Below the pieces are notes generated by a model, which saw only the letters and a list, made by a program, of their open reading frames with translations, made no database searches and was not told the origin of the DNA. Made by a program: the position numbers and the translations under genes. Below are positions 9,772 to 22,439 of a stretch of DNA of 64,000 bases, one piece after another (positions within the stretch are counted from its first letter, which is position 1; each line of letters opens with the position of its first letter). The DNA is from Ottelia alismoides. Taxonomy: Eukaryota > Streptophyta > Magnoliopsida > Alismatales > Hydrocharitaceae. The DNA is taken from positions 434,001-498,000 of the forward strand of contig JAZKJV010002944.1 in assembly GCA_037367405.1 (NCBI GenBank). Direction: 5' to 3'.

Positions 9772-12739
9772 AGGTTGAAGGTTTCGGATACAATCCGTAA
9801 ACCTAAGTCGACTTGGGTTCGTTAGGGTTTGCGAAATTTTTATCGCATTTCATTTTCGCATCTCTACTTTGTAATTATTTTCGGACATATTTAAATTGTT
9901 TAAACAGAAAATAAAACATTTATTTTGTTCCTCATTAAATAAGGAAACAGTAGGATCTGAGTTTTCCTGATTTCAAATCCGTGTTCTCAAGTTATGATCA
10001 AATTAGTGAACATGTATCCATTGTTTTGGGGACTGCAAATCATAAAGTAATTAAGGTGTTAATTACTGATTTGAAACGCCTAGAAATGCATGAAAAACAC
10101 TTAGGTTCTGTTGTTAATCAAGTTAGGAAACTTTGGAAACTTACTTTGCTTAATTTGGTTTTAAATTAATTGAGATATGCTAATTTTAGTAAGTGATGGT
10201 CACTGTTGCAAATTATTTTCCTAATCAAGAACCTTTTGATTGTCATTTAATTAATTAGTGAAATTAAATGGTTTAATTTCCTGGAATAATTATGGATAGA
10301 TATTTATGAAAAATTTGATGATAATTATTTCCTTAAATGACATTGCCTTAACCAATAATTTATTAGATATGATCTAGATCACAATTGGTTACACAACCTA
10401 CTTTCTAACAAACAAAGTTGCTTGAATAGGATTGGGGATTTGTTTAGCAAATCTCCTTATAATGTTAATAAAAAATTGTTTTGATTATTATTATATATGG
10501 TATAACTTCGGTTGAAGAACCGATTATCATCTCAAGTACACAATGATCAATTTGGCATTATCCTTTGGTGTCTAGTCGAGGAGTGTTGGAGTAGCAGGTT
10601 GTACCGTGTGCAATATGTCCCACTCTCGTCGGTACTGGCCATGACAGCGAGTAGGGACCCGATAATGCATGAGAGATCATTGTGTATTTTTCTTATTATT
10701 AAAATTCGAAATAATACGTATTTGAGATAATACCATATTTCAAGCAACAATAAAAGAATGTTTCTTAGATATTAATTAGATCATTAATTTAATATGATTA
10801 GATTAATTGGAATCTAATTAAAATTAAACACTCTATTATTAATAGAGTTGTTATTTCCCTTAAAAGAATTAATTATGTGAATACGATTCATGATAATTAA
10901 TTAGAATTTGAATATGATATGGAGGATCACATAAGTGACATCCATGGTCTCCTGTCAAGGCGAAGGGTTCCGTCGCCGGGGATTGTATATAGGAGACGCA
11001 TGTCTGAAGTGACAGCTCCTGTATGCAAGCATATCTGGATCGGGCTCTTTGCTTCTCGAAAGAGTAAGGTCGTATGCGTAGTGACCCCAATATCGGGTCC
11101 TCATATTATTGGGATGATATTGGATTGCACGTAGCGAGTATTATTCCTGATAACGGTTGGTTCAATTAATGACAGGTCAACATCACCTTAGGGGTGGTGG
11201 GCTCGGGTGTTAAAGACCTAATTGGGAATGCAAGTTGGACTTGCAAGGTAGAATGTGTTCCCGCTTCTTTTTATCGGAGTTACAGGTTCTCATATTATTG
11301 GGATGTAACAAAGATAAGGAAGGAGATCCAAGATCTTTCTTGAGATATAATGGTAAGTATATCTCTTACATTGAAAGTGATCAAGGGAATGAACTTTCAG
11401 TCTTACCAATGCAAGAGAACTTTGAAATCAAAGTAAAGTATACATTTATATATGTTTATACAAATTTCTTATTTCAGATAATCCTTCATTTAAACCCAGT
11501 ATATTATATACTCAATGATAACCAGTAAAATATCATGGATTGGATCCATAATTAAGATATTGTACTTGTAGTTGGACACATATTGTATGTGGTTGCAATG
11601 TCCAAGTTTCCTCATAATAATGAGGAGTTACAATTAAATAGACAATAGGACTACAACCCTAGGGTTTGTATGTCTCTACAGTCTTGATCTCTCGTTGATT
11701 ATACTTTGGAAGTGATATGTCGATGATGATCGTAATTGTCGAATAATCCTTATAAAATCTAATAAGATGTTTTGGCATGCATATGTGCTGTTGACATTTT
11801 ATCATGAATGACATGTTTCTCTGCATCATGCAGAATGGTGGCTCTATAAGAGATGATGTATTCAAAATGTTTGAGTACCTACCTGAACCTAAGTCTTTAA
11901 GAGTTTGGATGCATGTAGATATGATGGGTGTCATCATTCTACTATATATACTCTAGTCATCCATGAAGCTTCAGAATATTCATATTGTATGAGTTGAATG
12001 AAGCATGTATAAATGTTGAAATGCTCCTATATTGAAATCTTTTGAATTCAGCGTAAGAGATCCTTCGTCTTAAGCAATCGTTATTTATAAATTAAGGGAG
12101 CGCAGTGAAAGTATGGGTTGGACCCAATAAGAAGGAAAGTCAAAGAGTTGACTGTACTTCTGTGACTTCCACATGACATCCAAATAGTTGGATGAATGCC
12201 AATACTATAATAAACTGATGTATTGATAGTATGACTATCTAGTCTATCTAGGATTCTTAGAGAAAGGACCCGGATAGTGCATCAGAATAATCTACATCTA
12301 CATTTAATCATTGAAATTGACTTTCTTATTTGATAAGATCAAAGTCTAATAATTGTATCCCATTCTTCTAATAACACTTGCAATTGGTTGCTTATGTTTT
12401 AGAAGACTAGAAAATTTGATCTTAAGGTTCAATAGTCATCGACATGGATGTTAATGCAATTGTTGCAAGAACCTCTATTGGATAAATAGACTTCCTAATT
12501 TCAGTGGGAGAGCCCTTAGTCTTAGAGAATGTCTCTATGACCTAGATATTAGAATACACTCATTGTTTATTTCTAAATGTTGGGAAAAAACATGAATTCT
12601 GGAATTGACCTATCATAAAGAGTTATGATGGAGATATTTCAGATAGTAATCTAAAATCTAGTGGACTCTACTAAATTAAAAAATTAATGAATGGTTCATT
12701 AACATTTCTAATACTGAAATTAAACCTTAATAGATTAAT
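9772..12739 (+). pseudogene. Copia internal region before integrase, decayed
   Basis: The gag and protease genes are expected here, but I cannot recognise a gag domain, a zinc knuckle or a protease motif. Reading frames are all short (under about 100 codons) and occur on both strands. The DNA is AT-rich with no clear repeat. Either gag has decayed beyond visual recognition or it has been replaced by non-coding sequence. Confidence 0.4.
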
Positions 12740-13330
12740 AGGAGAATGAAGATCATTTGACAATGATCTGGCATCAAGCCTTGGACATTTGTCTGTTGTT
12801 GTGATCAATAGACTAGTAAGAGATGAAACTTTAGATTGTCTAAAGGTTCAAATCTTACATACTTGTGAATATTGTATTCAAAAGTAAAAATGTCCAATAC
12901 ACCTTTCCTTGGAATGATGTAAGATGTCAAGGTATTCAAGATCTCATACATATTGATGTATGTAAATCATCTATATCAGAATAAACATTATGGATATGTG
13001 ATATCTATTGATGATTATTTGTGACATGAGATTTCTTCTCTTTACTTAGAAACCTTTGAAATGTTCACAGATTTCACAATTTTGGTTTAGAACCAAAGTT
13101 TGAAGGAAGATTAAATGAATTTTTGATCTAATCTAGGTAATCAGTACCTATTAGATGAATTCATGGAATACCTTATAGGGATATGAATGTCATTTCTAGC
13201 TCACTCCTCCTAATAAACCTAAACTCAATGGAGTTGTAGGGAGATACAATTGGATCACGTGTGACATGATTTGATCAATGATGATTCTCAGCATAATTAC
13301 CTCTTAGTTTCCAAGGTATACATATGTAGT
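12740..13330 (+). pseudogene. Copia integrase remnant (GAG-pre-integrase and core)
   Basis: Near 12766 a frame reads L-W-H-Q-A-L-G-H-L-S followed by a Cys-x2-Cys spacing, the zinc-binding start of copia integrase. Farther on, 12940-13030 matches the catalytic core start, with a decayed ID-V-C then I-D-D-Y. At 13140-13270 there is a run equivalent to the S-P-P-x-P-x-x-N-G-V region. Stops and frame changes are frequent, so the protein cannot be made. Confidence 0.7.
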
Positions 13331-13689
13331 ATAGACTACAATATATATCCTTAATAAGGTTCCAAGCAAGTAAGCTGAAATTTAACACCTAAGAGTGCTA
13401 CTTCATTAGGAAAATAAAGGAAAGTATTGGATACCTACTTTATGACCTTGAGATTCTTAAAATATCTCATCTATGAGAATGTGATTCATAGACGATGAGA
13501 CTCTTGAGAATCAAGATGAAAATGAAGTGAAGGAACTCATTTAATCTTGACAAGATAATGAGGCTCCTAAAATTGGAAACTAAAATGATAATTAAAGATG
13601 AAACACTAATACATCTTCAAATAAGTTTGAAGATGGATTCCATGTGTCAGTTGAATCTGACAATGATCTGACTTCATGTGATGAATCTT

Positions 13690-14350
13690 CTGAAGATCAT
13701 AACATGGAAGGATGGATGTTAGCAATAAAGTCTAAAGCAGACTTCATATACAAATGTTGTATATGGACCCTCGAGGATCCACCTATATGGGTAAGACCCA
13801 TTAAGGTGTGAATCGATCTTCAATAGAAATAGGTAACCTGATGAGAAGGTAGAGACCTTAAATGCACGGTTTATAGACATGAGTTCCACACCGAAGAGAA
13901 GACATCGCTTGCGATGAGACATGCTCTTCAGTGACCATGCTTGAACCCATCAGAATATTGCTAACTATAGCTACACAACTTGACTATGACATCTTCAATA
14001 TGCGAGTCAAGAGTGCATTCCTCTATGAATACCTCTCTGAGGATACTCACATGAAGTAGCCCCAGGGCTTCATGGTCGAGGAAAGCAAGATGTGCAAGCT
14101 AAGGACTTCCATCTTTGGACTCAAATAAGATTCTTATATTTGGAACATAAGATTAAATGAAATAAATGTTATGATTTCAGATAGAATCTTGATGAATCGT
14201 GTGAAGCTCGGTGGGAGTGTCATTGTGTTCATCGTACTAAATGTAGATAATATCCTAATCATTTCGAATGGCACAAGGAAGATAATAATAAGTGTTTTAT
14301 AATCTGGTTGTTCCATACCTCGAGAAATGATCTCAAGGATACCTCTTAGA
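13690..14350 (+). pseudogene. Copia reverse transcriptase remnant
   Basis: Starts with the W-x-L-A-I-K-S-K-A-D-F/I region followed by W-T-L-E-D-P-P. At about 14004 comes V-K-S-A-F-L-Y-E-Y-L-S-E-D-T-H-M, equivalent to the copia motif with the first catalytic Asp neighbourhood, then P-x-G-F-M-V and C-K-L-x-x-S-I-F-G-L-K near 14090. A TAG interrupts the frame before P-Q-G-F. No intact Y-x-D-D box is found. Confidence 0.75.
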
Positions 14351-14399
14351 TCTTAGTTCTGAAGTTGTCCAGAAGCAAAGAGAAGAGGGTATTAGGACC

Positions 14400-15080
14400 G
14401 TCACATTAATGGTATACCTTGGACATTTCCATTTTCTGGAAAATTCCAAGGAAGGCTTCTTTCCCTCTAGATATGGTACTGACCTATCTAAAGGGATAGC
14501 ACCTCAAAGAGTTGAGGAAGTAAATGCTGAAACTGGTTGTCCTTATGCATCAGTTACGAGAAGCCGAGTATATGCTAGACGGGTACAAAAGCCAGATGTC
14601 TGACATTCAATGGGACTAGTAAACTGTTACTAATCCTACTATGGAAATAAAACACTTGATTGTAGTAATAACAATATTTTCAAAGATGATAATGATCTCT
14701 AAGTCTTATCTTCAAGAAATTAAGACTTTATAGATGAAGATCTAAAAGGTCTTAACTACGAATACCTTAGGAGATAGAGATCTCCAGGAATAAGGGTATT
14801 CTGATAAGGATAATAGAAATTGATTGCATACTTGTTATAATAATTATTGATGTGTATTGTCAAGGATACTATGACTGACATGATTGAGTATTGGTTTCAT
14901 AGATGCAACCTTCGCATTGGATGCGAGCACTGTTACCTTGGGATATGCAAGTGCCATAAAAATACATGGCATAGTCTCTTGGGAACAGAGTGACTGATCA
15001 ACTTACCTAGCTATTTTCTAAATAGCCTATGATTATCACATGAGTGCAGGTTTAATGATTAGCCCATTAATGTGTCTTGG
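14400..15080 (+). pseudogene. Copia RNase H region remnant
   Basis: The frame at 14409-14603 reads L-S-K-G-I-A-P-Q and then P-Y-A-S-V-T-R-S-R-V-Y-A, the connection between reverse transcriptase and RNase H in copia elements. After about 14620 the homology is too decayed to place the catalytic acids. The region ends at the PPT. Confidence 0.6.
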
Positions 15081-15093
15081 GCTAGTGGGAGAT
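15081..15093 (+). other. Copia polypurine tract
   Basis: GCTAGTGGGAGAT directly before the 3' LTR, of the (A)GTGGGAGA type usual for plant copia. Confidence 0.85.
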
Positions 15094-17707
15094 TATTGGA
15101 CATGCGAGCCCACAGTGAGCCATTATGCAATAAATGTTATTGCAAATATCATTCCCTTATATGAAATGACGATAACTAATTTACATAACAGGACCCTTAG
15201 TACAATTAGGGTTATGTACCACGGCCATCTTGATTATCATATAGCTGTTGATTCAATTATTGAATCATAGAGGCTGGTGCTACGATGAATATATAAAGAG
15301 TTAGATTGAGGACTCATCAAGCACCATCAAATGATTAGTAAGAGATGATCTCCAACCTGAGAAGGAGATGGCAATCCTTTCTGTGAAGGCTGATATCTAA
15401 CCGATCTCTTGATGCAGGTCCTCTGCATAGGAATAGAGATTCGAAGTTGTTAGATAAGTTAGGTCAAAAGAGTTGATTTCACGAGATCGAGATAACCAAA
15501 GTCCTATATCATATGCTGTCATGGTATAGGCACGCATCTCTGACCGGAGACAGGTGTGTTACTATATATCTGAGTATGTACATTTGGCAGACCAATAGGT
15601 TGATGACCTAATCAAGGTCTATACACCGATGCGTTGGTGTGCATACAAGGGCATATGAGTTATATAATCTCTCAAAGGGATCACTACATGATCATTTACT
15701 AAACTGGAAGACATGAGCTCACTCATGAGATATTGTGAAGAATCGAATTCCGCACGCAGTCGTCACGCTTTGGAAGCTTGACTGAATTTGTAAGGTTTGA
15801 TATATACTTTTTGAAAGTATATGATCAACACCTAGGTATGATATATGCTTTTAGAAAGTATATGATCGATACCAACTTCCAATGATTGAATGAGAAACTT
15901 AATGATAAATCCTTGAAGTAGACAATGTAAAATTGATCTTATACTTCGGGATTATTCTGGGTCTTCCAGTATGCACGATGTACAGGTAATAGGAATACCT
16001 GAGGGTGATGTGATCATAAAACGGTTGAATAACCATGATGATTCCATTCTTAGGGAGTGATGAAACGGGTTTGGATTTTAGTGACTCCTCTCAGTAGAGA
16101 AGTGATCTGATCTTGGTCCAAATGTTGGACATTGATCTGAATGTGATTCAGATGTAATGAGAAGATTAGATTTGCGATCTTGATTTAATCAAGCATCTAT
16201 GGGAGGCCCGAGATCTGGATTTTTTATGTGATATTAATATCCAAGTCACTAAACGTGGAACAATACAATCACGATGTCCTTATCTCGAAGTATTCGCTGA
16301 GAAAGCGCATTATCCTTGAGAGAGTTCAGGATAATTCATTGTTGATATAAGTATCCAAGCATTGAGAAAAAGGATAATTAAATGTGATTTAATTACCATG
16401 AATAATATGAATTTGATTCATATTATAAAGATAGTTATCTTATATAATTAAATATGATTTAATTATCAATGATATAAATAATAAGAATGTGATTCACATT
16501 ATTTGGGCACATGAGAATAGAGATCCAAGATGATTAAATGTGATTTAATTATCATGTATATGAATAATGTGGATAGCACAATCCATGTTAATCATATATA
16601 TTATAAATGTGATTTATAATATATAAGAGAGAGTAATTTGTAATTTACAATTGTGAATTAAATGTTGATGTGAATTGGATTCACATTGGACAATTAATTG
16701 AAAATGTAATTCACATTTTATTTTGGGTTGTGAATGTGATTCATAATTTTCCAATGGCAAGATTGCAATATTCACAAAATAATTATGAATTATTTTTGTT
16801 GAATAATTTATAACAATTGTTGTTGTAAATCTTGGAGATTTCCATGGAATAATGTAATCTCTTGAGATATCCTAAGATTATATGAGATTGCCACCAAATC
16901 CCATATTATGGAAGGAGGCAATCTTCATTCCATAATCTCCATGCTTGATTGATTTAATTTGGGATTAAATCATATTGATTTATAAATATACATTTAATCT
17001 AAATTAAATTAATTATTGTTGGTTTTTTACCAACAAAATCTTGGCTATTAAAAGAAACACAAGTCAATGTGAGCCATTGGATTTGTGTTGTCCATGGATT
17101 GAGATCCATGGATCTAAAAATATTATAAAAGGAGAGGCACCCCTTGCTCTTCTTGGTTACAACAACACAATGAGAACATAAGTCTCTCTCTCTTTCTCTC
17201 TACACACCATCTCTCTCTCTCTCTCGTATGGTCGTCCACCATGGATGCCCTAGAGAGATTCTTCATCGCTGCAGCGTCATCGTTATGTTGTCTGATCATT
17301 TGCTCGTGGATCTCCGTCTCCTACGGTGTGTCTCGCTCGTGAAGAAGACGTCAGATCTCGTGTGTCGAGATCATGAGATTCGCCGCTTGGATCATCAACA
17401 TGGATTGCGAGAAGCATGTGTTTCATCAACACGCTCGCAAGTGTCTCCTCCGTCAGATCGGACTTGAGACAGGAGGTCTCTTTGTTTGGAGACTCGATCG
17501 CAACCACACTTCAAGAGGTAATACTATTACTTGTTTGTGGTTTAGACGAAACGATCCAAGAAGTGTTCTTGTATCATGTGGTTTCGTCACATGAAAATTT
17601 TTAATTTCTGCTGCCTCGAGCAACTTGTGCGACTAGTCGCTCCCAATCGCATACGATGCGATCCTCACGCTTCCGTAATGCGCTTAAGGATCTAACCATA
17701 TCCTTCA
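15094..17707 (+). repeat. Copia 3' LTR
   Basis: 2614 bp, pairing with 7173-9756. It starts TATTGGACATGCG, so the terminal TG has become TA, and ends TCCTTCA. Three U3 repeat units are present here too (about 16382, 16452, 16538), the last spacing stretched by 16 bp. TATA box at 17124-17131. Confidence 0.88.
17124..17131 (+). promoter_or_regulatory. TATA box of copia 3' LTR
   Basis: TATAAAAG in the same context as 9181-9188, followed by CT repeats at about 17182-17225. In this position it could read into element A DNA. Confidence 0.6.
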
Positions 17708-17712
17708 AGACC
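17708..17712. repeat. TSD of copia element, right copy (AGACC)
   Basis: Exact match to 7168-7172. Confidence 0.85.
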
Positions 17713-19709
17713 TTGTTCAAAGCTCTCCCCCTTCCTATCCTAATGGGTGCCTCCGATCTCTTCACCACGATCTAATAGTACCACCACGCATCCCTAGAAT
17801 CTGGCATCCTCACGCACACTTCAAAACCCTACCTCCACCTACTAGGATCTTTATCATGTCCCTTAAGATCACCTGTGCCACCATAGAAATCGTCGAATGC
17901 CTCCAACTTAAATAGCCCTGCTCCACCCCCGTCTTCACTCATCCACCAATCAGCGAGCTGAAGCCCAGCTTCCCTCGCACCTCTGGTGATAGCAGAGGGG
18001 GGGAATTTAGTGAGGAGACAATGACTTAGCTCCGGTATTGACCCATGGTCTTCACCGGCCATGTCATGTCTAGCTCCTCCGCCGTTGAGCTCGCTGGAGT
18101 AGCTGCCCAGCATGTGCGATGACATGAGGTTTGCTTTTAGCCTCATCCTAAGCTCCCACTCCATCAGTTACCATCTCTGATCAGGTACTCTCCCTTCTCA
18201 TTTTGTTTGACTTTTCTCTAAATTAATCCAATGCTCGCACTCACCCTACCCGATCATTGACCATTCGACGAGCTTCAACACATCACCTCCATCTTTGTCG
18301 TACCCTCTCCTCGCCCACTTCCCTTCTCCAGAGCCTCGACCACCTCACTCATCTTCTTCTCTAGTTCACAAGAGATGGAGCCCAGGTCCCCCATTCTTCA
18401 ACCACACGAGACCTCCATTCCACCACACTTTACATGCACCATACCTCAACTATCTAGACTAATGATTGTAGGTATGCAATATCTTCAGTGGACGGAGGAA
18501 TCAACACATCTCTGTTATGAAGCTCCATGGCCGACGAGCATTCACCGTCTTATATCATCAGCCATCATTGGGTCTTCTTCTCGCATCCACCTCCTTTGCA
18601 TGGCCTCCAACTTCAACCTTCAGGAAGGCATTTGAAGCATGAAGGAGGAACCAAGGGCTTGCCGGTGTCCCAACAATTCCACCGCAGGCGGTGGTGAGGC
18701 CAAAGAATTCGATGCACATATGTCATTTGATCACTACGATCAGACAACTCTGATCAACTTTCAGCCTCGGCACCAAGCCCATAGGTTCGGAGGACCATGC
18801 CTCTTCTCGAAGCTCGATGCATCTGCCATGTATGACTCGAACCAATAGCTCCCCCAAACTTAGGTCCCAACATTATCCCGCATGCCATGTAAGTGAGGGG
18901 ATGGGTTATTTGCATTGAGGCTTTCTAGAGTCTTCACATTTGCAAAAAGGTCTGCCCAAGCACGTCCCTCACAAATATGCCCCTCCAAGGAGTCCCCTCT
19001 GGCTCTTGATTATTACAAATATGCCCCTCCAAGGGCATATTTTTTATTATTTCTACATTTATATTCATAGCTTTTTCTACATTTATGCCCTTAGACTCTT
19101 TCTTTAATATCTGGAGCATCTGAACTCCAAATGAGTTGATTTCAATTTCATTTTGATGTGTGTTTTATGGTTTATTTAATGGCATATTTAACTTCTCATT
19201 TTGACACTTATTAAATGTGCTAGTTTTTGATGATATATAGGGTCTTTTGCTGTCTCATTATTTGCCATTAATCTATGCTTTTTTTAAATTTTAATGCTCC
19301 ATTTGTCTCTAAAACCAACCCTTATTTTATTGCTCATTGATTCGATTAGTTAGGGCATATTCATGCACAAATAATTGCTTGCATCACATTTTAATTGCAT
19401 AAGAAGAAAACAAAATGCATGCATCATATCACTTTGTCTCTGCATCATTTTGTTTGCACGATATATCTTCATATCATTATGTGCCATGAATTGTATCTGC
19501 ATTTGAAGACCTCAACCAAAGATCCATTTTTAATAAATAATTTTCGATGAATAGTCGAGGAGACTCGTGTCCTTGTGTTCGACCCTAGTATCTTGCCAAG
19601 TAAGATAATTGCCACATATTTGAAGGTGTGGTCTTTACATGGATTGTTTTCACCACCTATACTACGACGAGATACATGACCTTTAAAGTGGTGAAAACAT
19701 GGTTCATCA
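17713..19709 (+). mobile_element. Element A 3' LTR, second part
   Basis: Continues the LTR broken at 7172 and ends TTCATCA at 19709. The section 17700-18850 is C-rich, 18900-19480 AT-rich. GTGTTCGACCCTAG near 19576 matches the U5 motif seen in C (about 35105, opposite strand) and in E (near 26403 and 32867). Together the two parts give an LTR of about 2.9 kb. Open frames at 17829-18164, 18375-18635 and 18639-18848 have no domain and are treated as chance. Confidence 0.7.
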
Positions 19710-19714
19710 CTTAC

Positions 19715-20120
19715 TTAGTAGCATCTTTAAAAACAGTCAGTAACCATAGGATGCATTGAAGCACTTATTCTATCATGCGCTTTCTCGAATGGTGTCCTCG
19801 ATATTCTAATTTCTGACAATGCTCCAGGACACTTGTATACTCATCCTCAAGGATGCATCTTCTCCAGATACAATATATACCTCTACGAAACAAGTAATGG
19901 TCCTCCCACTAGTAAAAATGTATCCCAGACATGAACTTGTCCACTTTCAACTTCGGCAGATATTGTGGAACTTCCTTGGAGACAAGCTAGATCACAATAT
20001 TAGAATACCATGAGAGTAAGGTGACTGCCAAAATAGCTTCACTTGGGAAGGTTTTAGTAATTGGAATGATTTCCTGATCAGGAGTCTTTATCTCTGTGAT
20101 TTTAGATAGGTGATCTGCCA
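19715..20120 (-). pseudogene. Element B integrase N-terminal remnant
   Basis: On the minus strand the 19715-19800 stretch reads like the zinc-finger part of integrase (H-H-S-x-K-R, then V-L-Q-C, L-L-T-V-F-K-D-A-T-K), matching C and D. A stop falls within it. The region up to 20120 corresponds to the linker between RNase H and integrase, including the C-I-L-E-D-E... segment near 19840. The catalytic core lies left of the element A insertion and is outside the window. Confidence 0.65.
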
Positions 20121-20570
20121 CAACATTCTTGGCTCCAGGTTTATCTAGAATTTCTAAATTAAACTTCTTGAGTAGAAGGATCTCAAGAAGTACATGTTGC
20201 TTAGCATCCTGCCTGCTTTACATGTGCCATATAGTAGAGTGGTCAGTGTACACAATAACTTTATACACAAGAAAATGTGACCTGAACTTTTCCATCACAA
20301 ACACTACTGCTAGCAGCTCTTTCTCTGTGACCGTATAGTTTTTTTAGCTTCATCTAGTGTTCTACTAGCATAACGAATCGTAAACGGCAATCCATCCCAA
20401 CTCTATCCCGATACATCTCTAATAGCATAATTAGAAGCATTCGTCAAGATCTTAAATGGTAGAGACCAATCTGGCAGTTCTTTGACTTGAGCTTGGGTAA
20501 TGATTTCTTTCAACTAATTTAAGGCATGGAGCACTCTATCATCTATAATGAATCGATGACGTTAATTAGA
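20120..20570 (-). pseudogene. Element B RNase H remnant
   Basis: On the minus strand Y-T-V-T-E-K-E-L-L-A-V-V is followed by K-F-R-S-H and V-Y-T-D-H-S-T-I, then [15 protein letters not shown]. These are the RNase H catalytic Glu and third Asp regions and the start of the integrase linker. At least one stop (after the T-I-W-H-M stretch) breaks the frame. Confidence 0.75.
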
Positions 20571-20589
20571 AGCTTTGTCAATGAACGGG

Positions 20590-21460
20590 CAATATTGGTG
20601 AAGTCTTTGATGAATTATTTATAAAGCCCACGTGCCCTAAGAATGACCTTACTTGATTTAGTGATGTAGGTGGCTCGAGCTTGGTGATCACTTCCACCTT
20701 GGTTGGGTCGACCTATATGCCTTGCTTGGAGAAGACGTTGCCTAGCACAATTCTCCTAGTCACCATGAGGTGACTCTTCTGCCATGAGAGCATTAAATTT
20801 ACCTCACAACAATGTTGAAGAATGTGGTCTAGATAGGTCAGACGTTGATCAAAATCATCTCCGTAGAATGAGAAGTTAGACATGAATACATCGAGAAAAC
20901 TACTCATCATGTCTGCAAATATGGATAGAATACATCTCTGAAATGTAGCGGGGGTGTTACATAGCCCAAATGACATCCATCAGAATGCGTAAGTCCCAAA
21001 TGGACAGGTGAAGTTCGTCTTCTTTTGGTCTTCCGGAGCAATAGCAACTTGATTATAACACGAGTACCCATCCAAGAAACAGAAGTATTACTTTGCAACC
21101 AGCTTTTCAAATATTTGGTTAATGAAAGGAAATGGAAAATGATTCTACTTGGAAGCCAGGTTCAGGTATCTATAGTCCACACTAATGTGCCATGGTGTTA
21201 GTACTCATGTTAGAATATCCTCTACTTTTTTGTTCGTTGCATTCACAATTCATGATTTCTTAGAAACTACGTATAACAAACCTACCCATTTAGAATCAGA
21301 GATGGGATATATTAAACCTGCATTGCACCACTTCATGATTTCTTTCATCACAACCTCCTAGAGGTTAGGGTTTAGACAACGTTAAAACTCATGGACGGCT
21401 TGTTGTCTTCTTCGGAGTAGATGTGGTGCAAGCACAATGAAGGGTTAATCCCATGAAGAT
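20590..21460 (-). pseudogene. Element B reverse transcriptase remnant
   Basis: Contains S-F-G-L-C-N-T-P-A-T-F-Q-R-C and L-S-W-Q-K-S-H-L-M-V-T, which mark the palm of Ty3/gypsy reverse transcriptase. The catalytic F-M-D-D box reads F-M-S-N, so both Asp are lost. Stops and shifts occur on either side. The enzyme is dead. Confidence 0.8.
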
Positions 21461-21879
21461 CCATTATCTTCCCATCTTCCATCCTATCGCCTTGTGATTT
21501 TTTTCTAGAACCTCCAACAGACGAGATTCTTGGTTCGTGGTCCTGTATGCATTAATAATGATAGGGAACATGTTCGGCTCACGCACAAGGAAGGCATACT
21601 TCAACATTGACAGCAACTGCCTTAGCTGGGGTGAGGAATCAATTCAGTGGTAACCTATGCAACAATGGTCAGTGTCGAATCAATCAACTGTGTACTGTCC
21701 ACCATGGTTGCAATCAGCTCTAAGTTTAATATGTCATAAAAATATGCAATGAATTCCTCTTGTTCTGATGGGAATGGATGTATTTCAACCAATTCGGTTA
21801 GCACATTAGTGGACAACTTTTCTTCAAGGATCAATGGGAATTAGACTGTTCTTTCCAGGTGTTTCTCCTCTTGTATTTC

Positions 21880-22370
21880 AAAATCATCTCAGAACAATGT
21901 TGTATCTCTTATTTCTACTAGAAAGTCACAGTTTTCTTTCCTACTCTTTCCAAGCTCTATCTCATCTGATACAAATTCTGTAGGTTTCAATACTTGGACC
22001 ATCTCTATCTGGACCTTATCACTACCTGAGCGAAAGGTGATCTTTCTGGTGCCATAATTGACTATTACTTTGGTGGTTTGAAGGAACGATCGTCCCAATA
22101 TTATTGGGGCCTATTACAAGGGGACAAAGTGTCCATATCTAGGATAATGAAGTTTAAAGTGAACTACATCCCTTGGATTGTGACGATGACATCCTCTAAA
22201 ATCCCCTTTGGTCGATACACTGAAGTATATACAAATCGCAAGGTCATTCTGGTGGGTTTTAGCAGTCCTAACCCAAATTCTTTGAGTAGAGAAGTAGGCA
22301 TCATATTGATTGATAACTCACTATCAAGAAGTGTCCACTCAAACTTTTGGTTAACATCATGCATCGGACG
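21880..22370 (-). pseudogene. Element B aspartic protease remnant
   Basis: On the minus strand L-L-D-S-E-L-S-I-N corresponds to the L-L-D-S-G-S-S-I-N protease active site, with Gly and Ser replaced. It is followed by R-M-T-L-R-F and P-K-G-I-L-E-D-V, and later by G-R-S-F-L-Q-T, the second conserved part. The frame is broken between them. Confidence 0.75.
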
Positions 22371-22439
22371 AGAGGTTCTCCACGATCCTTCTATTTCCTT
22401 GAGAGGTTGTTAATAGGGTGAATGGTTGCCATGATTAGA

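Larger units (their letters stand above)
7173..17707 (+). mobile_element. Ty1/copia retrotransposon, decayed
   Basis: Complete between LTRs and flanked by AGACC duplications. The 5' LTR is 7173-9756, the PBS for initiator-Met tRNA is 9759-9771, the internal region ends in a PPT at 15081-15093, and the 3' LTR is 15094-17707. The order integrase, reverse transcriptase, RNase H in the internal region fixes the copia superfamily. LTRs near 2.6 kb are long for copia. All coding parts are interrupted by many stops and shifts, and the two LTRs differ by scattered substitutions and small indels, so it is an old, inactive copy. It lies inside the 3' LTR of element A. Confidence 0.88.
1..19709 (+). mobile_element. 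Element A: Athila-type Ty3/gypsy element, 3' tail and 3' LTR only
   Basis: Plus-strand element running in from the left edge. What is visible is a 3' tail with PPT-like stem-loops (about 480-1287, resuming 4815-6257), the PPT (6258-6270) and a 3' LTR (6271-7172 and 17713-19709). The tail is interrupted by a solo LTR and the LTR by a copia element. The tail after 4815 is clearly homologous to that of element C (38000-39200, opposite strand). The LTR ends in TTCATCA at 19709, where B coding sequence resumes, so A is inserted in B. The next five bases, CTTAC (19710-19714), should be its TSD; the partner copy lies off the left edge. Confidence 0.75.

Noticed and set aside
18375..18848. Possible small host gene between copia and element B
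   Set aside because: The region is the continuation of element A's LTR, as shown by the AGACC duplication on either side of the copia element.
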